Shown: positions 43,515 through 55,758 of the stretch, in pieces
How positions within the stretch are numbered: the first letter of the stretch is position 1
How the letters are laid out: every line of letters starts with the position of its first letter
Origin: Elymus sibiricus
Taxonomy: Eukaryota; Streptophyta; Magnoliopsida; Poales; Poaceae
Reading direction: 5' to 3'
DNA: 64,000 nt
Assembly: GCA_039707655.1 (NCBI GenBank)
Contig: CM077676.1
Location: 455,504,379 to 455,568,378, forward strand
The notes under the pieces: model-generated
Seen by the model: only the letters and a program-made list of their open reading frames with translations
Told to the model about the DNA's origin: nothing
Database searches by the model: none
Program-made: the position numbers and the translations under genes

Positions 43515-43945
43515 GTGACCGTGGCGAGGACGGAGCCTTCGACTCAGATGCGACGAAGTGAAGTCCCTGAGCCCAGATGTGGTGAGGCTGGAGCCTTCGA
43601 GCCGGACGAGGCAAGGTGAAGCCCTGGGCCCGAATGCGACGAGGCAGGATTCTTCGTGCTGGACAAGGCGGGGTGAAGCCCCAGGGACCGAATGCGGCAA
43701 GGTTGGAGCCTTCGAGCCGAATGCGGCGAAGTGAAGTCCCTGAGCCCAAATGCGGCGAGGCTGGAGCCTTCGAGACGGACGAGGCGAGGTGAAGCCTCCG
43801 AGCCCGAATGTGGTGAGGCCAGAACCTTCATGTCAGATGAGGCGAAGTGAATCTCCTGAGCAAGAAATCGGCGAGGCCAGAGCCTTCGAGCTCAACGAGG
43901 CGAAGTGAAGCCCCCAAGCCCGAATGCGACGAGGCGAAGCCGAAG
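43515..43945 (+). repeat. Tandem array of about 58-bp units
   Basis: Around seven units of GAGGCTGGAGCCTTCGAG, then GAGGCGAAGTGAAGCCCC and GAGCCCGAATGCGGC. They give repetitive meaningless ORFs on the minus strand. This is probably the spacer array of the retrotransposon block to its left. Confidence 0.75.
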
Positions 43946-44591
43946 TACCTGTAAGGTCAAGAAAATAAGGCGCGCTTCCGACTGTATTTTGTCAAACACT
44001 GAAACACCAAGCAGCCATATACATACATTGTCAATGTAATACTTCTGTTTAACATACAGTTATTTTGCCCAATGCAATATGTATTACTCGCAATCCGTTA
44101 AGTGATGCACAGAAAGAATATTTTGCGATGGATTATAAATAATACTGTATTACTGGGTGCTGTGAGGGAGGTTGGAAGGACAGCAACAATGGCGATGAAC
44201 ATAAATTCATGATAGATATATGAAAGTAGCTCACACTCCATCCGTATGGGCAGTAAACATGATCGAGATCATGTTGGAAAATATTGAAGGGTCATGTCTC
44301 CCCACTGATTTAAATTATATAAACCACTTGTAGAGATTACAACGGTTAACCAAAATACTCGACATTGTTATGAAACGAGATTGAACGTCGAGCTCATGCC
44401 TCTCCACCGATTTCCATGGTGGAATCCAGTGGAGATTACAGCTGTTTATCTCCATGGACTATGCTGAAAAATACTCAAAATTAAAGTAGCATACATGTCA
44501 CAGGATCTTCTTCTATAATCTTTTGTTGGGTTTATACTTACTAAACCAAACCAAACTATGCTGTTGTATTTTAGATACCATTACTCCTGAA
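43946..44591. other. 3' flank of membrane-protein copy 2
   Basis: AT-rich. Contains two TGTCTCCCCAC/GCCTCTCCACCG-like phrases near 44297 and 44399 but no gene. Confidence 0.35.
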
Positions 44592-45390
44592 CTAGACGAG
44601 ATCTGAGGCATCTTCACTTTTTCCCTTAAGCATCTTCTTCCTCTCAATTTCCTCAAGTTTGAGCAAAACAAACGTCAACCCCGTGCATAAGGAGACCATG
44701 AGAACAATGAACGCCAGGTCAGACCAGGCCGGGCGAAAAACGAAGAGCGCGACACCAAGGGAGATTAACATCCCCGTTGCAGCAACCGTCAACACTGATG
44801 CCATCTGCACGAAACAATTAATAATCCATGAAGGAATATAATCACAACGTGTTGAATAGCAAAACAAAATCCGGTGATATTAATTAGGTGCCATAAATTA
44901 ATGCATCGATCGATACATACACAATCTGTGGGTGTGCTAATAATAATCACTTGGCATGATTCAAGCTCGCTCTTCTTCTTCCGATCCCGGCATTTGATCA
45001 GCAGCAGATGGATCATGACCATGGAGTAGAGGAAGACGATGGCGGTGATGATCACGTTGTACCAATGGTGCCCCGCGTCCTGCCATACATGTGCGGCCGA
45101 GATGGCCAAGAATCCAGACATGCTCAAACTAACCAGCACGTGCTGCAGGCGCACACACACAGAATTAACAAATTGATGGAAGTACAAACTCACATGAGAA
45201 CATTCATTAATAAATTAGCCTTGGCACGTAATGTAAATAAAACCATGATATAGCGCATGTACGTACGCACCCGAACAACACTACTGTCGCCGTCGTCATC
45301 AAGGTGCGCCGCCGTCGACGGCTGCCCTCTGCCATTCGTGGCCTCCGTTGAACTGCTGCTCAGCGGCTCGTATGAGCTTTTCTTCGTCAT
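44592..45390 (-). CDS. Four-helix membrane protein, copy 2 (paralogue of 38799-39543)
   Basis: The exons are 45390-45271, 45142-44921 and 44804-44592. All are phase 0 with GT-AG introns, giving 184 residues like copy 1. Identity is high throughout: the MTK-SSYEP start, the AGHHWY loop, VITAIVFLY, ELESCQVIIISTPTD, SVLTV, FRPAWSDLA and a DLV end. Changes are mostly conservative within the helices. Exon 2 has exactly the same length in both copies. Copy 2 has one codon more in exon 1 and one fewer in exon 3. Both open frames and all splice sites are intact, so both copies could be expressed. The two genes converge on about 5 kb of repeats, so the pair arose by an inverted duplication. Function unknown. 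Confidence 0.82.
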
Positions 45391-45638
45391 GGTAACAAAC
45401 AAACTCTTGCTGCAGGGAATCGAGGAGGGGGAGTAGCGGTCGTGACAAAACCTCTTATCTCTCGCGATGTTGCGCCGGATCGAAACTCAAAGTCGTGACT
45501 GGTTATGAGTCTATCTCGAGTTGCTAACAAACTCTTGTTTCTTGTTTTTTCTAGACTAGAGAAACAAACTCTTATTGTCTCTGACGCTAGACTTTTACCG
45601 CGTGACACATAAACTCTAGTTTGTTTTTTTTAGAGAAA
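45391..45638. promoter_or_regulatory. 5' region of membrane-protein copy 2
   Basis: On the minus strand the leader AGCAAGAGTTTGTTTGTTACCATG resembles the leader of copy 1. Further up, ACTAGAGTTTATG- and GAGACAATAAGAGTTTG-like text is AT-rich. No clear TATA box was identified. Confidence 0.35.
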
Positions 45639-47026
45639 CAAACGCCCCCAGCGCGAACGCCTCGTGGCATCGAGCGATCAAAAACGTTCGGGACGAGGAA
45701 AGCCCCAGCGCGAACACCATCCCCCCAGGGCCTACAGGCCTTTTTTGATTTCAATAATTACAAGAAAGAAAAACAGATTGGGCCAAAAAATTTCTGTGAA
45801 TAAACAAGCTCACTTTTGGCTGTGCCGTTCGATCCAGACAAACAAAATTGCAAAACTATGCCATTTTTGAACTAAAAACACAAATGTCCATGGCAAAAAT
45901 AGATGGTTTGTGCATGAAAATAAAATGAAAAGTTGCCATGATCACACTACTTTGCCAAGGCAACAAAATTTCAGAAAAAAAGCCATGGCAAAAAACAGAC
46001 TACTTACCATGGCATGATGCTTTACAAGTTTGTGATAATTTTAATTCCATGGCATAAATTTACAAAACGGACATGGGAAAAAATGTTCTATATCCATGGC
46101 AAAACTATTGGACTATGGCATTTCTTTACTGAACACAAAATGCCCATGGCAAAAACTACATGATTTTTGCATATGAAAAAGCAAAAAGTTTGCTATGATG
46201 CAAGTACTTGCCATGGCAAAAGAAAATTTTCAGAAAAATGCCATGGCAAACACAATATGATTAACATGGCATGATTTTTTTATTGTTAGTTAGATTTTTT
46301 TTATGCCATTGTCAATTACTAAATTTATGATGGCAAGAAATTTTGGCAACAACAATGTTTCAACAGAAAAGATGGCCATGTTTTATATAAAAACCAAAGA
46401 TTTTGTATAATGCAAGTAGTTTGCCATGGCAACATAATTTGAAAAAAGAGAGGTCATGGCAAACACATTATAATTGACGTGGCATAATTATTTTTTATGA
46501 TCCGTTAAAAAATGAATTTGCCATGGTCAAAATGACTGAAAATTGCTGTGATCCACAATCTAGATTTGCCATGGTCACAAAATTAATGAATTTGCCGTGG
46601 TCCAAAAACTAAATTTGCCGTGGTAAAAAAACTCAAATTGCCGTGATCCACAAACTAGATTTGCCATGCTCAAAATAAATAATGAATTTGCCGTGGCAAT
46701 GTTAAAAGGTGAATTTGCCATGGCAAAGTAAAATGTCAATTTGCCATGAGCTTTGAAAAGGTAATTTAGACATGGTACATAAAAAAGGTGAATTTGCCAT
46801 GGCTCTAAAATAAAATTTGCCATGGCTATAAACTAAATTAACATCCTAAAAATAAATTTGCCGTGGTCCAAAAACTAAATTTGCCATGTTGAAAAAACTG
46901 AAATTGCCGTGATACACAGTCTAGCTTTGCCATGGTCAAAAAGTTAATGAATTTGCCGTGGCGGTGTCGGCGATGGCGGCGTGAGATTTTTGTTTTGCGC
47001 TAAGTTTTTCTTTGCGGGGGCATTTG
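45639..47026. repeat. Array of TTTGCCATGGCAAA-type motifs, possible DNA transposon
   Basis: From 45860 to 46960, GCCATGGCAAA and AATTTGCCATGGTC recur dozens of times at irregular 20-45-base spacing. The core is palindromic around CCATGG. CAAACGCCCCC at 45639-45649 and its near inverse GGGGGCATTTG at 47016-47026 bracket the array and might be short terminal inverted repeats. No ORF of interest. Confidence 0.55.
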
Positions 47027-47897
47027 GCGCTGAGCGGTTGCGGACACGGGACAGGGATATTTCTTATGCCGGTGGAGCACGGTCAGCCTACGGCAATTGG
47101 TAAGTGCACACCATCTGATGATTAGATTAATCCTGACGATTAAGATTTAGCTAAGAGGGATGATCTGGTGGTGCCGATCTAGCTGTGTATGTTTGCTGGG
47201 GTGTGTTTAAGAAAGAAAAAGTTTGCTCTTTTATAGTAATAAATATAAATATAAATATAAATATAAATAGGAAGACAAGAATTTTTGAACGGAGGTAATA
47301 CGTAATAATTTATTTGGTCAAATTAGCGTGTGGATTATATGTCAGAGTTCAATCATGCTCCAGCATGTTTGGCAACTAATTAAGCCCTCTGGCTGGCTAC
47401 GTTTGCCTCCATTTCGTTGCATTTAACTAAATTGGTCAAATGTGGGTAGTATTACATTTTGAGTTTGATTAACATCGTGAATGTCGTGCAGTGATACTAC
47501 ATGCTATTATGAAACATCTATTATTGGGTTGCCGCAGTTGATTTCTTTCTTTTATCCTGCAGGTCCGTATAGTGGGAGCATATTCACCATGGATATCCCA
47601 TCCCATGCCATCCCTTGTACGTACGGCCTTCCAAATACTCGACTAGTCAACTTTCCCGTACAAAAAGAATAAAAACTGGTCAACGGGATTACGTACACAC
47701 TGGAGTACATTATTGCATACTCCCCTCCCCTGTTTTCTTTCTTTCGCTAGCTTCTTCCATCGATCCGTCATCGATCGTCTCTTCTCTGTCACCCTCCTCG
47801 ACCGCGCGCCATTCCCTGCCCTGCCAGTGCCGGGAGAGCAAGAAGCCCAAGAACGAAGCTCAGTTGGAAGGATCGACCACTCGATATAGCTAGGTAC
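47027..47897 (+). promoter_or_regulatory. Upstream region of the USP/kinase gene
   Basis: Includes an AAATAT repeat at 47239-47272, then the probable promoter. Two GTCAAC sites (47646 and 47680), the inverse of the W-box core GTTGAC bound by WRKY factors, lie within 250 bases of the start codon, and an AATAAAAAC at about 47668 could serve as a TATA box. The regulatory reading is inference from short motifs. Confidence 0.35.
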
Positions 47898-50098
47898 ATG
47901 GAGGAGGCAGCAGCCGGTGCCGGCGAGGAGGTGTACTGCGCGGTGGGGAAGGAGCACTGGAACTGGAAGGCGAACCTGCGGTGGGTGCTGGCTAACTTCC
48001 CCGGCCGCCGCCTCGTGCTCGCCCACGTCCACCGCCCGCCGCACCGCATCAACATGAGTAAGTCCCTCGTGTTTCATGGCCCAAATTGATGTATCTTCTC
48101 ATCTCATCCTGGTTTATCCTCCGGTGGATGGATGGATGCAGTGGGGGCGTGGGTGCCGGTGAGCCAGGTGGGAGCAGCCATGGTGGCCGCGTGCAGGAAG
48201 TGGGAGGAGGACGAGGCCAGCGAGGCCCTCGACCAGCTCATCCGCATCTGCAGAGCCCAGCGGGTGCGTGCGTCCCTCCCTCCTTCCTTCGTTTGTTCGT
48301 TCAGAAGTCACTGTCATCGGCCGCAAATTAGTTGGCTCAACTGATTGATTGAACTCTCGATCCCGTTAATCATTCGGTGGTTGTGGGTCCTTCAGGTCCT
48401 CGCGCGCAAGGTCATCGTGTCCGGCGACGACGTGGCGGGGGGGCTGGTGCAGCTCGTCGTCGACCATGGCGTCGGCGAGCTCGTCATGGGCGCCGCCGCC
48501 GACCGGTCCTACTCGAGGTATGTGTGGTCACTGAGCTCACACGTTACAGTTCTCCTGCTCCTGCCTCTTGCGTGCAGACAATGTGATGGATGTTACGTTG
48601 CTGTCAGGAAGATGCGGGCGCCGAAGTCTAAGAAGGCGGCCACCGTGCAGCTCAAGGCCATCCCATCTTGCAGGATCTGGTTCGTCTGCAAAGGAAAGCT
48701 CATCTGCGCCAGGTAGGTACTCTGTCCGGTTAGGAGTATGACACATTCTACATGGATGAATGTTGATTGTTGACACGTACAGAGAGGCCAGTGAAGAGGG
48801 GCTGATGAGCAGAGGAGAGCCGTCCACGGCGAGCACCAGCCCACGGCCAACCGCTTCCGGCGACTGTTCGACATCGGAATCCTCGTCGCGCCACCATGGT
48901 GACGGCGGCGTCGAACCGGTCGGCATGGAGTACAACTCGCCCACGCCATCACACCATGGTTCGGTACGTGCAAGAACAATGTGTGGCGGGAGTTGATAGG
49001 GGTCAGGATCATCCATTGTGTGAGTGCCATAAATTTGTTTCTGTGTGGTGAACCGTGCGTTCGATATGACAATGTCAGGGTGACGCGAGGGAGATGGACG
49101 ATGCGTTGGCGGAGAAGCTCAAGGCCGAAGAGACTCGCCGGCCACCTGAAGCTGCGGTGGAATCCATGGCCGTGACAGATCGTGATCAAGGTGTCAGTGT
49201 ATTGCGATTCGGTTTGCCGGAGCTGGAGGAGGCGACAGGCCGTTTCGACGAGTCCGCCAGGATCGGCAGTGCCGGCATTGGCCGCGCCGGCGTGTACAGA
49301 GGGAGCCTGCGCGGCATGAGCGTCGCTGTCAGTGTCATCTCCCCCGATGCCGCCGTCGGCGAGGCACGGTTCGCTCGCGAGGCCGACGCCATCGGCAGGG
49401 TAAGGCACCCGAGCCTCGTCGCGCTTGTGGGCGCGTGCCCGGAGGCGCGCGCCGTGGTGCACGAGCTCGTGCCGGGCGGTAGCCTGGAGGACCGCCTCGC
49501 TCAAGGAGGCGACGGGACGCCGCCGCTGCCGTGGAGAGCGCGGTGCGGCGTGGCGTACCAGGTATGCTCTGTTCTGGCATTCCTTCACTCGTCAGCGAAG
49601 ACAGTGCACGGCGACGTCCGCCCGGCGACCATCCTCCTGCTCAACGACGACGAGGAGGAGCACCGCCCCTCCGGCAGCAAGCTCGCAGGCCTCGGCATGC
49701 GCGGGCTCGTGTCGGAGCAGCAGCGGGCCGGCCGCGAAGCGCTGGCGTACGTGGACCCGCGGTACCTCGCGACGGGGGAGCCGACCCCGCAGTGGGACGT
49801 GCATGCGCTGGGCCTGGTTCTCCTCCGGCTGGTCACGGGCATGACAGCGCGCGCGGCAAGGAAGGCGGCTCGGGAGGCCGCCGCCGGCGGGCGCAGGGCC
49901 TGGAGCGAGGTAGTGGACGCGAGCGCGGGAGGGTGGCCGACGGAGCTTGCCACCGAGGTCGCGCTCCTCGGGCTGCGATGCTGCGCCGTGAGCGACGGCC
50001 GAGTGCCGTGTCGCCCGGCTGGTGAGCTGCTCGAGGAGGCGCGCGCCGTGCTGGAGGCCACGATGGGCGCCGCACCGGGCAGGGCGTGGTCGTCATAG
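47898..50098 (+). CDS. USP-domain receptor-like cytoplasmic (pseudo)kinase, six exons, 569 aa
   Basis: The exons are 47898-48057, 48142-48263, 48396-48517, 48608-48712, 48783-48963 and 49079-50098. All introns are GT-AG, all phases agree, and there is no internal stop. Residues about 12-172 form a universal stress protein domain (VLAHVHRP, GELVMGAAAD, APKSKKA, CKGKLICARE) as in plant PUB/RLCK-IX proteins. A Ser-rich linker follows, and the kinase domain runs from about residue 273. In it the beta-3 Lys position reads VAVS (Ser315), the catalytic loop is HGDVRPATIL with Arg for Lys, and DFG is replaced by GLG (Gly434). The fold-keeping parts (HPSLVALVGACPE, YLATGEPTPQWDVHALGLVLLRLVTG) remain. 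The protein ends with the kinase; there is no U-box. I infer a catalytically dead signalling scaffold, cytoplasmic, with unknown partner. Confidence 0.88.
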
Positions 50099-51170
50099 CT
50101 GTTATCGCCGTCGGAGACGGAGGCGTCTCACGGCGGCGGATCTGAGTGCCAGCAGCAGCAGCAGGTCCACAAGGTAGTTGATGCAGGGGCACAATGATTG
50201 TTCTAGTCGTCGGAGTCAAATACTCCATGTAATTAACGAGTGTAGAAAACATTCATTGTTTGGAGACGGGAGTGATCCGTTGAGGTGGTGGTGTAGCTCT
50301 GACTGGCATTGAGCTGACTATTTACCGTCCCACTCCTATCAGTTAGACTGTCACAAGCAAGTGCAAGATGGATATTTTTTTTTGCGAAACATGGTAAACA
50401 CAAATGTACATTCACCTTGCACTCGTTAATTACCCTTACGAGCATCTCTGAAAGACTGACCTAGCAGATTTTAAGATTGATGAAGTTGCCACACACACCT
50501 CGTAGTCAACAAATATATTGTACCATTGAAAGAATAATACCGAAAAGCCTGAAATAAATTCAGGAAATATGTGAGTATCCATGCCAAGTCTAGTACTACT
50601 TGAATCCGAATGGGCTAGTTCCACTATAAAGAATGGTTTTGCTTGGTATTTTAATTCAGTTCATACATCGTTCATTCAGTTAACATACACTGATTACTAT
50701 CAGGAATGTTATAATTCCACCGATCATTCCTGGTAGTCAACCCACGTTAACATGTTAAGTGAACGTTGGAGCATTATAGATATTCCATGAACATTCTTGG
50801 TAGTCGGTCTATGTTAAGAGAAAGTCTGAACATTTGAGACATGTCAAATGTGTCTTTAATCTGGTGAGAGAATGGCATGCAATGTGTCTATTTCGAAAAT
50901 TTTAGTCTGTATTAGTTTTCTATTTAGGTTTTAATTGTTATTAATTCTTGTTTATGTTTTGGCCTTAACTTGTACTTGGTCGAGTATTCTTTACTCACTC
51001 TTATTTGTGTATTTGTTGGATTTTATTTGGCATTCAGGTATGGAGTGTAGAGGCATGCATGGACCAGATTAGCACATGATTACTTTGCACCATACTCATA
51101 CTTACTGGATATTATAATCTCACAATACCGGATAGAGTTTGGATTAGCGTCGAATTTGCCTACTGTGAGC
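50099..51170. other. 3' flank of the USP/kinase gene and intergenic DNA
   Basis: CAG repeats (50150-50163) and AT-rich text follow the stop codon. Two similar phrases ending GATCATTCCTGGTAGTC and GAACATTCTTGGTAGTC (near 50725 and 50790) form a small direct repeat. No gene recognised. Confidence 0.35.
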
Positions 51171-51204
51171 CTTTGGTTGCTTTTGGAGAGAGAGAAAGGG
51201 CGTA

Positions 51205-51226
51205 CAGACCCCCCCCCCCCCCCCCC
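51205..51226. repeat. C homopolymer, about 20 bases
   Basis: A run of Cs followed by ACCCGG inside AT-rich DNA. Like those at 37476 and 58858 it is a likely site of length error. Confidence 0.7.
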
Positions 51227-53895
51227 ACCCGGTGCGAATTTATGGTGCTCATTTTTTTTAAGTTCAAAAACCATGTATTAATGTTTCAAAAAAATATGTG
51301 GAAACTTGTATGTGTTCACTACGGATCCATGAAATCTTGTCTTCAAAAAATGTAATTTATAAGTTGTATAAAAAACAAAATTCTGGCCCAGAAACAAAAA
51401 AAAGTGGCCCATTTGAAAATACATATTTGTCTCTTTTTTTGTACGCCATGTGTGAAAGTAAAATGTTATGAAATTTTGCACATACGTAATATATACATGT
51501 GTGTGTGTGTTTACAAAAAAAAGTCAACTTTTCTACGTTGTAGCAAATGTATTTTCAAAAACAGGCACCAAGGTGCCCGGTCACCGTTGGTAATTTTCGC
51601 CCCACCCCATATATGATGACAAGTTAGTTGTTATGGCAACATCTGGATGTAAAAACACCACACTTTTCATATGAAAACATAAAGGCTTGTTTAAATAGTG
51701 ATTTACAGTGTAAATAGGTATTACATGTATTAGGATCATCATGTATAATAAGATAGAGTTGCATTCATGCGACTAGTCTGACCTACAACATGAGAAAAGA
51801 AAAACAAATTTGCCCTTCTAAAAGGTTTCGCGCCAACTCCGGAGTTTTAGGGAATTGTAGTCGGCTCACCACTTTACATGATATATGTGGACGGACGAAA
51901 GAGAGGTTGGCCAATAAAGTTGACAGTCTAAGACACGAGAGGATGAGGGACCCCAAATACTAAAGTATACTAGCAACAACTATATTGTTGTCCAATACAC
52001 CCAAGTGACTATTGGATATCTACAAAGGAAAAAAAAAACCTCAATGTGCACAAGCAAGTTCATTAGGAACATACAGATTTGATAGGCGGGACAAAATTAG
52101 TTAGAGTGTTAGTTGATGTCAAAGATACATTAACTAGATTATGATATTCAATATAGTGCATGGCTTTTTATTTGGAAGATTGGCACAAGCACTTTTAAAC
52201 AACAGATAATCTGACACATTGACACGATGAAATAAGCAATAGTTACGTATGTAAAAGTAGGAACATGCAAGCCATATTTATATTAGTGATAGCGATGCTA
52301 TTTTCAATACCAACTATAGTGCATGCACACGTTGTCAACTTATTATTGAATCCGTTGTAACTTGTAAGAAACATTTAACCCAAAAAACCTATAAAGAATC
52401 TTGTGAATAGTTCTTTATACGATGGAAGTTTATATAAAATTTTATTATCTAACCATACATCGCAAATCACTATTAAGATATTTGTGAGACATGCGTGTTA
52501 GAGATATATACCAAGATATTTTAGTATATTAAAATATACATGATCAAACACACACATACACACACATGGATAATAATATACTATATACAATTGATGCAAT
52601 TGTCAAAACAAAAATCCAAGGAGCCGTGTGGTTTTTTCATTTTCTTATTTCTTTTTCATTTAAGTGTATTTGGTGTTAAAATCTTGTTATAAGAGACAAA
52701 CAGTCAAAACATAAGAAAACTAACACTTTTTTTTAACATAAGACACCTTAAATTTAGTAACATGCAAGTGTATTTTTTGCTGATCTACATTTCATTTTGT
52801 ATAACAAAGAGTAAGTGATTCATATTAGCAACATCATTATGTTATTAACTATATTATAAAAATAAATGATTATTAAAATAATAGCATGATGTAAAAAAGT
52901 TATAGTGAAGTATAAAAGTTTTGTATAAATTGTATTTGTTTTAATCTGTCAAAGTTTGTGATCTAGCGGCGGCTTCATTTTGTTGGCAAAATTGGTTTGG
53001 GCTGAAATAGAGATAGTAAATAAAATTGTTGATCTGGTCATCATAAACATTACGGAACAAGAAATGTTTCTCCTTATCTTTCATGACCAAAGTTTCTCAT
53101 GTTAACTGATGATGGAAGACCAAGGGCTAAGTGACCGAACACCTCCCTTATCAACGAGCAAATGTGAAGTGGACTGTGGGCAGCAGATGATTCTGAAACA
53201 AAACAATGTAGTCTTTTGTGGAGAAATATCATGTAGTCTCGCCTTGCTTGGATGTCCAAGTATTTTTTATTTATTTTCCCTAGATTTGTGCTCCATTCTA
53301 AAGTTGAATCTCGTATTGCTAAACAGCGTGTCACCGTAGGAGATGATGGTGGTGTGTATGCCAGGGATATTTAGGTCCATTTCCCTAAAGTCTGTGATGC
53401 CTAATTCATAGAGTTATCACAGGGTTATAAATGTTTTTGCCTTTTTTGTTTCACACGTTATGCAAAAAGAGGTTGGTCTTATATATTCTCTACATTTGTC
53501 AAGCCGAAGTGTGGGAGACTCCAATATAGCAACCACTCAAATGTGGTGATAGTCCGTTAAGGGAAGGATAGAACGTGAAGAACACCTAGTGCCCTGGCAC
53601 GAGCTCCGCAGATGGCCACTAGGTGAAGGAAACAACGTGACACGGGCCTATATCCCTTGCGCGAGCTCTGCAGATAGCCACTCTAGCCCAAGCATCAACC
53701 TTCTTCTTGATGTCAACTGCTCTAGTCCCCGCTTACACCTCCTGCTTTTGGGTCGTCCTTGATCTAGGTTTCATGGTGCCTTGACAAGCAAGCCCATGCA
53801 AAATGACAAATGCTCCAAAAAGAAGCAGAAGTCCAGCTTACTAACATTTACAACACCAAGAAACTTTTGAAAGAAATAGCTTAAGAAAAATATTC
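51227..53895. other. AT-rich intergenic DNA, no gene recognised
   Basis: Two and a half kilobases with short ORFs only. TG runs are at 51498-51512, CA runs at 52550-52566, and a diverged pair (ACCTAGTGCCCTGGCACGAGCTC and the related TATCCCTTGCGCGAGCTCTGCAG text) lies near 53585 and 53650. The region may be decayed transposon or an ancient intergenic spacer. Confidence 0.35.
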
Positions 53896-53919
53896 ATGAT
53901 CCTGACACACACTAACATG

Positions 53920-54284
53920 CAGTCGCGGACCCACCATTGGGGCGAGCTGGGGCGGCCGCCCCGGGTCGCCGGCGGCGGAAAAATCGGCACCCCCTACATA
54001 TCCTTCCTCCCTGTTTCCTCTGGCATGCGTCAGACAGCCAGCAGCGAGCGATTCATGGTGGCGGCGACGCTGTTCTGCGTGACAGCGTCAAAGGGGTACG
54101 AGCCTACGAGGGAGAAATAGATTTGGGCTGGACTAGTGGACTGGGCTACGTTTACTACAGCCCAAATGCCTAATCGACATCTCTCCTCAAACAAAAAAAA
54201 TCCCCAATTGGTGTGTTGCGCCGCCGCCAGACTTAAAGGTATACTACAATCATATGATCATATCAAAATATACAACTGTTGTCA
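53920..54284. other. GC-rich fragment, possible DNA-transposon end
   Basis: CAGTCGCGGACCCACCATTG at 53920 resembles the CAGTGGCGGA starts of some hAT-type elements. A GC-rich stretch follows, and AT-rich DNA leads to the LTR. No matching inverse end was found. Confidence 0.3.
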
Positions 54285-55680
54285 TGATACGTCTCCGTCG
54301 TATCTACTTTTCCAAACACTTTTGCTCTTGTTTTGGCCCCTAATTTGCATGATTTGAATGAAACTAACCCGGACTGACGTTGTTTTCAGCAGAACTACCA
54401 TGGTGTTGTTTTTTGTGCAGAAATAAAAGTTCTTGGAATTGGATGAAACTTTTTGGAGATTTTTTATGGAATAAATAAAAAATACTGGAACCAAGACCCA
54501 CTGGAGGGGGGCCACCCAGTGCCCACGAGGCACCAGGGCGCGCCACCCCACCCCCAGGCGCGCCCTGGTGGCTCATGGGGCCCACGTGGCTCCGCTGACC
54601 CTAATCTCTGGCCTATAAATTCACAATTCCAGAGAAAAAAATAGAAGAGGAAGTTTTATTGCGTTTCACGATACGGAGCCGCCGCCACCTCCTGTTCTTC
54701 ATCGGGAGGCCAGATCTGGAGTCCGTTCAGGGCTCCGGAGAGGGGGATCTTCCGGCATCGTCATCATCAACCATCCTTCATCACCAATTTCATGATGCTC
54801 ACCGCCGGGAGAAAGTAATTCCTTCGTAGGCTTGCTGGACGGTGATGAGTTGGATGAGATTTATCATGTAATCAAGTTAGTTTTGTTAGGGCTTGATCCC
54901 TAGTATCCACTATGTTCTGAGATTGATGTTGCTATGACTTTGCTATACTTTATGCTTGTCACTAGGGCCCGAGTGCCATGATTCCAGATCTGAACCCTTT
55001 ATGTTTTCATGAATATATTTGTGTTCTTGATCCGATCTTGCAAGTTATACGCACCTGCTACATGTTATGATCCGCATACCCCAAGGTGACAATAATTGGG
55101 ATTCTTTCCGGTGATTGCCATAGTTTGAGGAGTTCATGTATTCACTATGTGTTAATGCTTTGTTCCGGTTCTCTATTAAAAGGAGGCCTTAATATCCCTT
55201 AGTTTCCTTATGGACCCCGCTGTCACGGGAGGGTAGGACAAAATATGTCATGCAAGTTCTTATCGCAAGCACGTATGACTATATACGGAATACATGCCTA
55301 CATTACATTGATGAATTGGAGCTAGTTCTGTGTCACCCTAGGTTATGACTGTTACATGATGAATGTTATCCAACATAATCACCGATCCAATACCTACGAG
55401 CTTTTCACATATTGATCTTGCTAAGTTACTACTGTTGCTACTGCTGTCACGATTGCTACTACCGTTACTGCTACTGTTACTATTATTGCTACTGCTATTA
55501 AACTATCATACTACTGTGCTACTGATCACTCTGCTGCAGTCTCCAGGTGTAGTTGAATTGAAAACTCAACTGCTAATACTTGCAAATATTCTTTGGCTCC
55601 CCTTGTGTCGAATCAATAAATTTGGGTTGAATACTCTACCCTCAAAAACTGTTGCGATCCCCTATACTTGTGGGTTATCA
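54285..55680 (+). repeat. 5' LTR of the Athila-like element
   Basis: Starts TGATACGTCTCCGTCGTATC and ends CCCCTATACTTGTGGGTTATCA (1,396 bases, TG...CA). It contains GCCTATAAATTC at about 54610 as a TATA box, with the transcript start soon after. The preceding pentamer TGTCA is a candidate target duplication, but its partner is not in the window. Confidence 0.82.
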
Positions 55681-55691
55681 AGACCCTTTTC

Positions 55692-55709
55692 TTGCGCCGT
55701 TGCCGGGGA
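55692..55709 (+). other. tRNA primer-binding site
   Basis: TTGCGCCGTTGCCGGGGA, about ten bases after the LTR, complements the 3' end of a plant tRNA-Asp with a missing G and one wobble (TGGCGCCGTYGCCGGGGA is the known Athila-type site). It primes minus-strand DNA synthesis. Confidence 0.65.
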
Positions 55710-55758
55710 GCATAGCTTTATTTGCCGAGTCACTTGGGATTTATATCTATTGATCACT

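Noticed and set aside
43336..43831. Three overlapping minus-strand ORFs of about 95-137 codons
   Set aside because: Their repetitive Ser/Arg/Pro peptide simply mirrors the 58-bp tandem array.
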